Shown here: positions 9,442 to 17,573 of the stretch, piece by piece | Layout: every line of letters starts with the position of its first letter | Numbering within the stretch: position 1 is the first letter of the stretch | Virus record (IMG/VR): IMGVR_UViG_3300025849_000065 | Location: 1 to 46,441 of that record | Source of the DNA: a virus | Reading direction: 5' to 3' (one strand) | DNA: 46,441 nt | Position numbers and translations under genes: made by a program | The notes under the pieces: generated by a model | Told to the model about the DNA's origin: nothing | The model's input: only the letters and a program-made list of their open reading frames with translations | The model's database searches: none

Positions 9442-12400
9442 TTATGATTCGGTGTATGTTGCGAAAACTGTAAAAGTAGTACTTGTAGCGGAGGCAGGAG
9501 TACATCTTAATCTTGATAATCCTGAGGCGTTATCTATTTCATAAGTAGCAAGTTCACTACCTGATGTTATTCGGCCGAATTCTGTTCCTAAGAAATCAGA
9601 TCCTGTATCAATTGCCAATATTTTAGTTACATCAATATCAGAGCCTGATTTTGCCGTAATCATATATTCAACGCTTTTAAATTGACCTGATGCATATTGG
9701 TCAATACTTACTTGAGTTGTTGCTGTTGTTATTGTTTCTTTAGTTGTAATTCGTCCATGTTCAAAGTTTAAATTGCCATCAAGACTAACATTATTTGTAG
9801 CAGTAAGATTAGGAACCGTCAAGTTCCCTGTCATTGTATCTCCAGTTACATTAACATATCTTGCATCAGCAGTTGCGATTGTTAATACCGCAAGATTACC
9901 TTTCGTAAATCCTACAACATGACCAAACTCATCGAAGTCCATACTCTCAATAACTTCGGCATTTGGTAGATCCAACACGCCAGTATTCGCAACGCTTGAA
10001 GTATCACCATGAGTTAGTGTAACATCACCACTTAGTGCTCCGCCGCCTGCTAATCCAGTTCCACCTAATACGCTTTGAGTTTTATCAACCTTAAGTCCTA
10101 AAGCAGTAGTAACTTCAGTTTCAGTAAAGTATCTGTTATCAAGTTGACCTGCATCTAATTCTGTTTCTGTGTAATACTGATTATCTAACTGACCTGCGTT
10201 TAATTCTGTTTCGGTATAGTATCTATTGTCTAATTGACCTGCATCTAATTCTGTTTCTGTATAATAACGATCATCGAAATCAACCTGGTCAAGACCTGTG
10301 ACATGACCATAAGTATCTAATACGACATCTTGTATTACTTGACCGCCACTTCCTAATACACTTGCTTGTGAACTTGTGTCAGCGTGATTAATTGTAATTG
10401 AGCTATTAGCTGTTTGGTTAACGGTAAATGTTCCACCACCGTCAATTGCATTTCCTGCTGTGACTGTAATTGTTGCGTCATTAATATTATTAGAAGCCGC
10501 GGCAGATGCACTTGAAATAATATCTGAGGCATGTTGTCCGTCAAGTAAATCGGCATCAAGTCCTGATCCTGTACCGTCCACTGTTTTGATTGCCGTTAAT
10601 ATTTCGGCAGCAGTTTGATCTGCGGTTGCACTAGCTTCTATAAGATCAAGTTTTGCACCATCAGTTGATACATCACGACCATCAACCGTACCAGAGATCG
10701 TAATATTACCATTAATATCAAGTTCACCAAACTGATGTATGTCCGCATTAAATACCGAACCATCATTTGTTGTTAATTGTAATGTTGTATTAGCAGAATG
10801 CCAATCAAGATCCGATACACCAAGTACCGCTGCAGTCGAAGCAAGAGTGATACGACCATCTTCATCAATTGTTATGACAGGAATCGCAGAAGAACCACCA
10901 TACTGTCCTGCCGTAACGGCGGTATTAGCAAGCTCTGCTGTAATTGATATTGTTCCATTACCTAGGTCCGTAAGTGTTGTAGTACCTGTACCAGTGACCT
11001 TACCGGTTATTGCTACATCAATCTGTGGGTCAGGCAAATTAGTTGCGTTTGTAAAATCAAGGTAATATGTACCTTCTTGACCGTCTAATAAATCTGCATC
11101 AAATCCATTACCCGAACCTTGAACTATACCATCAAGCTTTGTTCCATCGGCTGCAATATCACGACCATCAACAGTTCCTGTGACAGTAATATTACCTCCA
11201 AAATTAGCACCAGCATTAAATGTAGCCTCTCCTGCTTCTGACATATCAAGTGTAAGGGCTGTAATGACTGAACCGCCATCATTACCTTGAAATATAGTAT
11301 CTCTGTCTGATAAATAAGACCGAAGAATAAAATCTGCGTTACCAGTTTTGCTTATTTGTCCAAAAAGAAGTCCCGAACCTCTAAATTTAATATCTGAACC
11401 ACCAGCATCAAGGGTAATATCTCCTACCGAGTCTATAGTAAAATCTGAGCTCGTAGTCATTGTTCGACTAGCTAAATTAAGAGTTTGACCACCACCTAGT
11501 ACATTTATACCTGCACCAAAGTTGACATTTGCATCAAAGTCTGATATAATAGTATTAAATGCGCTTCCATCACCAGTATTAAGTTGGAAAGTATTATTTG
11601 CAGAATACCATTCTGTATTAGAGATACCAGCTACTGCTGCAGTTGTAACAGTTGTTAATCGACCATCAGCACCAACTGTAATAACTGGAATTGAAGTACC
11701 ACCACCATAAGAACCAGCAGATACGCCCGAAGCTGCAATATCAGCAGTAAGTGTAGCGTTTCCTAAATCTGTGAATGTAGCTGAACCAGTAACATCTCCA
11801 CTTAATGTTAATTCTGGGTCGGGTAAATTTGTTTGGTTTGTAAAGTCAGTATAGTATGCACTGTTTGCACCATCAAGTAAATCAGCGTCTAATCCAGAAT
11901 ATTCTCCATCAACTGTTTTAAGTAATGTTAATATTTCAGATGCTGTTTGGTCTGCGGTTGCGCCTGTCTCTATACCATCAAGTTTAGTACCATCTGCAAG
12001 AACATCACGACCATCAACGGTTCCTGTAACGGTAATATCACCAGTGACATCAATTCCTGCGCCGAAATCAACATTAGCATCAAAGGCAGAAACATTTGTT
12101 TGAAATAAACTTCCGTCAACCGTTGAAATCTCAAAAGTATTATTTGCAGTATACCAATCAACTCCATCAACACCTGCGACCGAAACATCAGCGGCTGCTG
12201 TAATACGGCCATCTTCGTCAACTGTGAATGTTGGTATAAGAGAAGCTGAACCGTAAGAGGCTGCGGTAACTGCTGTATTCGCAAGTTCTGCTGTAATAGC
12301 AATCGTGCCGTTACCAAGATCAGTTAAAGTGGTCGTCCCTGACCCGGTGACCTTCCCTGTTATATTGACATCAATCTGTGGATCTGGTTTGTTCGTTGTA

Positions 12401-13008
12401 TTAGTAAAATCTAAATAGTACGAACCTTCTTGTCCATCAAGTTGATCGGCGTCAAATCCATTCCCTGCGCCTTCATCACCAGTGGTAATGATTCTTCCAA
12501 TTGTTCCACCCGAAGCAACTTCCCAATAATCATTTGCTTCATTCCATTGTAGAACTACGTTACTGCTTGTTCCTCTTTCGACTTCGAGTCCTGCATCTTG
12601 AGAAGGAGTACCTGCCTCGTTTGCGTTAAGAGTAATAATATTATCGGATAACTGAATTGTTTCCGTATTGACATATGTGGTATTACCCGATACGGTAAGG
12701 TTACCTGATACGACAAGATTACCATTAAAGGTATCATCTTCATCGGATCTTAAAAATTGTGCGGAAGATATTCCGTCTAATAGATCTGCATCGAGACCTG
12801 AGCCTGCTCCGTCGACTGTTTTAAGTAACGTAAGTAGGTCATTGGCATCTGCACTAAACTCAACAATGGATTCTACTCCACCGGTTTCTTGTTTAATGTA
12901 GATTTTACCGTCAGCAGTGTTTATGGCGAGTTCGCCTAACTCCAGATTCGAGGTAGTAGGTATTCTGCCTGCTACGGCACTACGTTTTAACTTAATTAAT
13001 GTCGACAT
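9442..13008 (-). CDS. Tail fibre with Mtd-like N-terminal module
   Basis: An 1188-aa fibre. Residues 1-45 (KLKRSAVAGRIPTTSNLELGELAINTADGKIY) match the N-terminal module found in the major tropism determinant and many other fibres. Residues about 91-188 form a TTYVNTETIQLSDNIITLNA...VERGT module also present in the next gene. Three large repeats follow, each opening YY[LT]DFTNxTNxPDP, passing through TVDGRDxxADGTKLDGI and ending GLDADLLDG. Residues about 914-965 carry 14-aa repeats (YYTETELDAGQLDN). The C-terminus (SRLRCTPASATSTTFTVFATYTES) is a small beta domain with no S74 signature. An AAGGA ribosome site precedes the ATG. A virion fibre is the best reading; the ligand is unknown. Confidence 0.83.
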   Translation of the reverse strand: MSTLIKLKRSAVAGRIPTTSNLELGELAINTADGKIYIKQETGGVESIVEFSADANDLLTLLKTVDGAGSGLDADLLDGISSAQFLRSDEDDTFNGNLVVSGNLTVSGNTTYVNTETIQLSDNIITLNANEAGTPSQDAGLEVERGTSSNVVLQWNEANDYWEVASGGTIGRIITTGDEGAGNGFDADQLDGQEGSYYLDFTNTTNKPDPQIDVNITGKVTGSGTTTLTDLGNGTIAITAELANTAVTAASYGSASLIPTFTVDEDGRITAAADVSVAGVDGVDWYTANNTFEISTVDGSLFQTNVSAFDANVDFGAGIDVTGDITVTGTVDGRDVLADGTKLDGIETGATADQTASEILTLLKTVDGEYSGLDADLLDGANSAYYTDFTNQTNLPDPELTLSGDVTGSATFTDLGNATLTADIAASGVSAGSYGGGTSIPVITVGADGRLTTVTTAAVAGISNTEWYSANNTFQLNTGDGSAFNTIISDFDANVNFGAGINVLGGGQTLNLASRTMTTSSDFTIDSVGDITLDAGGSDIKFRGSGLLFGQISKTGNADFILRSYLSDRDTIFQGNDGGSVITALTLDMSEAGEATFNAGANFGGNITVTGTVDGRDIAADGTKLDGIVQGSGNGFDADLLDGQEGTYYLDFTNATNLPDPQIDVAITGKVTGTGTTTLTDLGNGTISITAELANTAVTAGQYGGSSAIPVITIDEDGRITLASTAAVLGVSDLDWHSANTTLQLTTNDGSVFNADIHQFGELDINGNITISGTVDGRDVSTDGAKLDLIEASATADQTAAEILTAIKTVDGTGSGLDADLLDGQHASDIISSASAAASNNINDATITVTAGNAIDGGGTFTVNQTANSSITINHADTSSQASVLGSGGQVIQDVVLDTYGHVTGLDQVDFDDRYYTETELDAGQLDNRYYTETELNAGQLDNQYYTETELDAGQLDNRYFTETEVTTALGLKVDKTQSVLGGTGLAGGGALSGDVTLTHGDTSSVANTGVLDLPNAEVIESMDFDEFGHVVGFTKGNLAVLTIATADARYVNVTGDTMTGNLTVPNLTATNNVSLDGNLNFEHGRITTKETITTATTQVSIDQYASGQFKSVEYMITAKSGSDIDVTKILAIDTGSDFLGTEFGRITSGSELATYEIDNASGLSRLRCTPASATSTTFTVFATYTES
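10120..10269 (-). repeat. 14-aa TETEL tandem repeats
   Basis: Three full 42-nt units (RYYTETELDAGQLDN type) at 10269-10228, 10227-10186 and 10185-10144, with a fourth partial unit to about 10120. Most differences between units are synonymous. Confidence 0.85.
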
Positions 13009-13046
13009 ATATATGTCCTTTTTATCATGTACCTATGAAGGCAAAT

Positions 13047-16000
13047 TTAAAAGGTTCCTCCATCTAATTCTGTGACCGTAACATCTCCACTCGCAACTGT
13101 AAAGTTACTTGTGTTAAACGAAGCAACACCAATATTGGTATCACTTGCTAATTCACCGGCAATTAATATTTGGTTATTACTAACCGTTGTGTTGATTCCT
13201 TCACCTGCGGCAAAGATAATTGTTTCACCTAATGCAATTGTATCCGCAGTTCCAGTCTCGGCTGATATAGAAATACCACCCGTTGTTAGATTATTTATGG
13301 ATAAATCTAAAAATTGTTTATTTACTGCATCTAAACCATTGACAGGGTTAAGTAAACCTGTTATAATATTGTTATCAACATTTAAACTACCAGTAGAAGA
13401 TATCGTGATATCGCCTGACGAATTACTAATTGTGTTGTTCGCAACCGTTAGATTACCACCTACAATCAAACTTTCATCTAAACTTAATCCGAGGAATCTC
13501 GAATCTCCACCCGCAGGGTTGAGGAGATATGACTGATTTTGATAATCAATAAATGATCGAGAATAAACGTCTCCATCTTTTACATACCAACTATCATCTG
13601 ATCTATCAAAGTAAGTACTAAAGTTAAACGAACTACTTAAGAAACCAGCTTGCGTACCCAAAGCGTAGAAATACATATTTCCACTGCCTGTGCCCATAAT
13701 GATCTGAGATACATTTTGTTGATAACCAATATGCATGTTCTTAAATCGAGAAGTACCCGATGGATCGGCATAGAATGATATGTTATCTTTACTTACAAAT
13801 TTTGTTGCTCTTAAATCACCGTTAGATGTATCACCACCTTCCGCATTAATATACCTTGCATCAAGATCAACATAATCAAATGTTGTTGTGATAGAAACAT
13901 TAGAGTTGTTTTGAACAGTGCCGCTACCAGAAACAGCACCTGTTAACTCAACATCAAACGGGTTCGTATAGAAGTTTAATTTCTGATTTGGATTATCAGC
14001 AATAACTTGAATACCATTTTCAACGTTATTTCTAACCGCGTCTTCAAGAACACCGTAAATAGAAGGTACGAAGTCAACAACTGCGTTGGATGATACCGAT
14101 AATGGAATATCGACAATAGAACGAATGCGTCCATAAATGTCAAACTCAAAGTTTGGAATAAATCCTTCTGCACCAGCTTCTCTTAAACCATTAAACGAAT
14201 CCCATACAGTATCCAAAGCAAATGCAGCAACGTTATTTGCTGAATCATAACTTTCAATTGTAAGACCAGTTCCAACTTCAAGACTTGGCGTATTCGTTGT
14301 ATTGAATAAATCTAATACATAAGTATTAGCACCTTTCGTTACATGGAAGTCTCTATCAAAAGTATTCTCTACATAAAACTTAGTGACCGCATCTGAGTTT
14401 GCGATTGGTTCAGCAAGGCCTGTTATAACAGTATTACTTACATTGATGTTTCCACCAATATCAAATACGAGGTTTGTAGTACCGTCTGTTTTAATTGCTT
14501 GGTTATTATCAACCTTAAACGCAGTAACACCGGCAGTAACAAATCTTAATTCATCGTTATCAGCGCCGGCGCTCGATTCTGCTTCAATAAAGGTATCTTG
14601 GTCAACATCTTTAACTCCGCCAAGACTTGCCCACGCAGTTCCAATGTAACCTTCAAATACTCCATCTGAACTATTGAACCGAACCATACCTGCAGAAAGC
14701 GAAGAAGGCCTATCTGCGGTTGCTCCCGTAGGTAATACAATTGCACCGGGTGTATCGAAAGTAACAACACCAGTGTCACTATCAATTGTTCTTACGTGTA
14801 ATTGATTCCAATTAGAACCAGTAGCACCAAGATTATAAGTAGCGTCTGTCTGCGGTATTAAATTACTCGAGAAATCAGCAACAACATTAATTGAATCTGT
14901 TACTTGATCACCAAGAGTTAAATTACCCGCGATTGTTAGATCACCAGTAAACTCACCGTCACCGTCAACTCTAAATAATGTTCCGTCCCAAGTTAGCCCT
15001 GCATCATCAGTTAATGCACCAGATGGACCTGCGACCACAACTCGATTATCTGTTAAGCTTGAAACTGTTAATACATTGGTTGTTGAATTATATGTTAATC
15101 CATCATCACCTTGTATTTGCCCATTTGCGCCCGCGACAAATACTTGGCCTTGAGAAACTGTTTCAATTGTAGGTGCAACTAAGAACTCAGAAGTTGCATT
15201 CACGGTCATATGTGAACCGTCAAACTGGATATTATTATTTGATGATAAAGCACCAGTATCTGATACGAACATCATCGTGTTCGCTTGTAAGTTACCTACT
15301 GATAAACTGTCACCAGATAAACCACCCGACGTACTAAAGTCTCCATCAACCGTAATACCACCAACAATTGTTAAATTAGTACCATCCCACGAAAGGTTTG
15401 CTTGGCCTACTAATGCTCCACCCGCTTCAGTATAAACAACCGACCCAGCAGGAATTGCTGAAACAGCAGCAGACCCAAATGTTGCTTTGCCTGTATCAAA
15501 ATCAAATACAACCTCATCATTAGGTCCGTATTTTAAATCACCATCGGCTTCGAGCGACATTCTTTGAACGCCTGCTGTCTTGAATTTTAATTGATCGTTA
15601 TCTGAGCCAGGAGAATCTTCAGCAGTAATTAATGTATCTTTATCGACGTCTTTTACTGAACCTGCTAGTTCTGACCAACCTACGCCGTCATAACCTTCAA
15701 ATCTTTCGTCTGAACTGTTATAACGAATCATACCAACTTCGTTGTTATCGGGACGATCTGCAGTTCCACCTACAGGTAATACAAATGCTCCTGTTTCATC
15801 AATTGAAACAACACCTGAAGAACTCTTTAAGGAAGGAGTAAATATTCTACGCCATTCTTTAGTAGGAGTACCTAGGCTGTATGTATTAGAAGCATCGGGA
15901 ACAATATCAGAAGTAAAGTCGGCAACAACAGTTATCGTATCAACTTCATTATCACCAAGAGTAAGATTGCCGCCAATTGTTACATTGCCTGTAATATCGG

Positions 16001-17090
16001 CGTCACCAGTAACTGTAAACGTTGATCCGTCAAATGTTAACTTATTACTATCAGACAATTCACCGTCAGCACCTGCGAAAGTAATTCTGCCTGATGTTAA
16101 ATCAGTAACATTAACTGAACCTAAAGTCGTTTGGCCAGGAACTCGAAGTATATCTAAGAATACACCACCGCTTGCCGTAATAGAAACATCATCAAAAGTA
16201 AGGTTAGCGGAATCAATTAATTCGCCATTTGCACCAGCGTACATGATTCGACCTTGAGTCAAATCTTTAATGTTAACACTACCTAATGTTGCTTGTCCTG
16301 AACTAACATCAAGGGAATCTAAAAATACACCGCCTGTTGCGACTATACTTGTTCCGTTATATGTCAATCCTGCGTTATCAACTAATTCTCCGCCAGCTCC
16401 TGCATATACAATACGAGTAGGTGTAAGATCAGATACATTTAAACTATCTACATCAGCTTGACCGTCAACTTGTAATCCATCAAGGAATACACCACCCGAA
16501 GCAATTAACGAGGTACCATCAAACGTTAATCCTGCACTATCAGATACAAAGCCATTCGCTCCAGCAAATAATATTCTGCCGTCAGTAATGTTTCGTATAG
16601 ATAACGTATTTGATAATACTGGACCGCCAACATCGAGAGATGTAAGTCCTGTAAGAGTTGAGGTTGATTCACCGAGTGTAAGTGAAGTAGTACCAATTGT
16701 AATATTATCAGAAGATATAACTGTTGAATTGGCTGAGAAGTTTAACGGATTTAAAGTTACATTCTCGAAACTTGTAATATGCCCAAAAGTATCAATTGCG
16801 ATATTTTTTGGATAACTTAAATTTGGATTTGTTGTACTTACAGCGTTTGAAGTATCAGCATGACCAATAACAACATTTGCTGCTTCATCAACAATAGTTT
16901 GTGTAATAACAATTCCGTCACCAGGATTAACCTGTTGAACATAACCGCCTATAGTATCTATACCTAAGACAACGGAATCTGGAACGATTTGAGGCTTTCG
17001 TTCGGCAGGAGCTACAATAGAAGTAGATTGGCCTTGTTTCGGGACGGCCTTAATCGTTCGGCCGCCTCCGACCTTAACTTTTATTGACAC
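13047..17090 (-). CDS. Beta-repeat tail fibre (GTG start)
   Basis: A 1347-aa fibre. The start is GTG directly after the upstream TAA, chosen because GGAGG lies 8 nt before it. The N-terminus is basic (SIKVKVGGGRTIKAVPK). Residues about 165-730 carry eight copies of a 35-60 aa repeat (GRIxFAGAxGELxDxAxLTFDGTS). A longer block of about 160 aa (GNLTLGD...VVADF...TADRP...GMIRYNSSD...FEGY...VKDVD) occurs twice, near 15990-15490 and 14930-14450. The C-terminal part has AVNKQFLDLSINNL and ends TNIGVASFNTSNFTVASGDV, a finish I associate with phage fibre proteins. There is no S74 domain, so folding may need a separate chaperone or none. Probable trimeric fibre; receptor unknown. Confidence 0.82.
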   Translation of the reverse strand: MSIKVKVGGGRTIKAVPKQGQSTSIVAPAERKPQIVPDSVVLGIDTIGGYVQQVNPGDGIVITQTIVDEAANVVIGHADTSNAVSTTNPNLSYPKNIAIDTFGHITSFENVTLNPLNFSANSTVISSDNITIGTTSLTLGESTSTLTGLTSLDVGGPVLSNTLSIRNITDGRILFAGANGFVSDSAGLTFDGTSLIASGGVFLDGLQVDGQADVDSLNVSDLTPTRIVYAGAGGELVDNAGLTYNGTSIVATGGVFLDSLDVSSGQATLGSVNIKDLTQGRIMYAGANGELIDSANLTFDDVSITASGGVFLDILRVPGQTTLGSVNVTDLTSGRITFAGADGELSDSNKLTFDGSTFTVTGDADITGNVTIGGNLTLGDNEVDTITVVADFTSDIVPDASNTYSLGTPTKEWRRIFTPSLKSSSGVVSIDETGAFVLPVGGTADRPDNNEVGMIRYNSSDERFEGYDGVGWSELAGSVKDVDKDTLITAEDSPGSDNDQLKFKTAGVQRMSLEADGDLKYGPNDEVVFDFDTGKATFGSAAVSAIPAGSVVYTEAGGALVGQANLSWDGTNLTIVGGITVDGDFSTSGGLSGDSLSVGNLQANTMMFVSDTGALSSNNNIQFDGSHMTVNATSEFLVAPTIETVSQGQVFVAGANGQIQGDDGLTYNSTTNVLTVSSLTDNRVVVAGPSGALTDDAGLTWDGTLFRVDGDGEFTGDLTIAGNLTLGDQVTDSINVVADFSSNLIPQTDATYNLGATGSNWNQLHVRTIDSDTGVVTFDTPGAIVLPTGATADRPSSLSAGMVRFNSSDGVFEGYIGTAWASLGGVKDVDQDTFIEAESSAGADNDELRFVTAGVTAFKVDNNQAIKTDGTTNLVFDIGGNINVSNTVITGLAEPIANSDAVTKFYVENTFDRDFHVTKGANTYVLDLFNTTNTPSLEVGTGLTIESYDSANNVAAFALDTVWDSFNGLREAGAEGFIPNFEFDIYGRIRSIVDIPLSVSSNAVVDFVPSIYGVLEDAVRNNVENGIQVIADNPNQKLNFYTNPFDVELTGAVSGSGTVQNNSNVSITTTFDYVDLDARYINAEGGDTSNGDLRATKFVSKDNISFYADPSGTSRFKNMHIGYQQNVSQIIMGTGSGNMYFYALGTQAGFLSSSFNFSTYFDRSDDSWYVKDGDVYSRSFIDYQNQSYLLNPAGGDSRFLGLSLDESLIVGGNLTVANNTISNSSGDITISSTGSLNVDNNIITGLLNPVNGLDAVNKQFLDLSINNLTTGGISISAETGTADTIALGETIIFAAGEGINTTVSNNQILIAGELASDTNIGVASFNTSNFTVASGDVTVTELDGGTF

Positions 17091-17429
17091 TTACGAAACC
17101 TCCGTAATAGTATCAACTACGATCGCCAAGCCTTCTACTATTTTTGTCAGTTCTCCTGTTTGTTTTTCCATTACGACATCATATTGATATTTACCAGGAG
17201 CAAGTAAATCTGTCTGCTGATCTGTTAGCACCAATGTGATATCATTGTTTGCGACTTCGACTGTAAAATTGGCTGAGGCGGTAGAAGAATATACCTTTCG
17301 TATGCTACTATAGAAGTTATAAACTGAAATAGTTGCGTCATCATATTCGACACCTTCATCATTAAACAGATTCAATTCTGTTCTGAAGTCCAATCCTTTA
17401 TCGATGTATATGTTAGCTCTTGATGCCAT
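17091..17429 (-). CDS. Small fibre-associated beta-sandwich protein
   Basis: A 112-aa protein of a type I have seen in marine phage structural loci: an N-terminal ASRANIYIDKGLDFRTELNLF strand pair, a middle YSSIRKVYSSTASANFTVEV segment, and a C-terminal GKYQYDVVME...KIVEGLAIVV. The pattern suggests an Ig-like beta sandwich similar to attachment domains of fibres. Its TAA is directly followed by the GTG of the 1347-aa fibre, so the two are translationally coupled and the proteins may bind each other; the partnership is inferred. It is the first gene after a terminator and late promoter, with an AAGG ribosome site. Confidence 0.75.
   Translation of the reverse strand: MASRANIYIDKGLDFRTELNLFNDEGVEYDDATISVYNFYSSIRKVYSSTASANFTVEVANNDITLVLTDQQTDLLAPGKYQYDVVMEKQTGELTKIVEGLAIVVDTITEVS
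17099..17103 (-). promoter_or_regulatory. Strong ribosome site that decides a GTG start
   Basis: GGAGG on the minus strand lies inside the last codons of the 112-aa gene, 8 nt before GTG at 17090. It is one of the strongest Shine-Dalgarno matches at any gene start in the window and supports the rare GTG start. Confidence 0.8.
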
Positions 17430-17466
17430 TGTGATGAAACCTTTTATTTTTTATATATTATTACCT

Positions 17467-17474
17467 TATTTATA
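17467..17474 (-). promoter_or_regulatory. T4-type late promoter motif upstream of 112-aa gene
   Basis: An exact TATAAATA on the minus strand, 37 nt before the ATG at 17429 and just after a terminator hairpin. It is followed by AGGTAATA, close to the sequence after the promoter at 34645. Confidence 0.75.
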
Positions 17475-17489
17475 ATATCCGGTCCCACA

Positions 17490-17518
17490 AATAGAAAAGG
17501 ACATTATAGAAATGCCCT
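17490..17518 (-). terminator. Rho-independent terminator after collagen-like fibre
   Basis: On the minus strand an 8-bp stem (AGGGCATT with AATGTCCT, one G-T pair) closes a 5-nt loop and is followed by TTTTCTAT. It lies 55 nt past the stop of the collagen-like fibre and before the late promoter at 17467, so it would separate two transcription units. The whole gap 17430-17573 holds nothing else convincing. Confidence 0.6.
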
Positions 17519-17573
17519 TATCGTTAACCATTATCTTTTCTAATGTCAAGAGCACGTTTTTTACATAATATAA

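Noticed and set aside
9442-13008. Diversity-generating retroelement target, suggested by the Mtd-like N-terminus
   Set aside because: There is no reverse transcriptase or template repeat in the window, and the C-terminus is not a C-type lectin. The N-terminal module is common in fibres without such elements.
17475-17540. 21-codon frame starting ATGGTTAAC in the gap after the collagen-like fibre
   Set aside because: It spans the terminator hairpin and has no good ribosome site or recognisable product.
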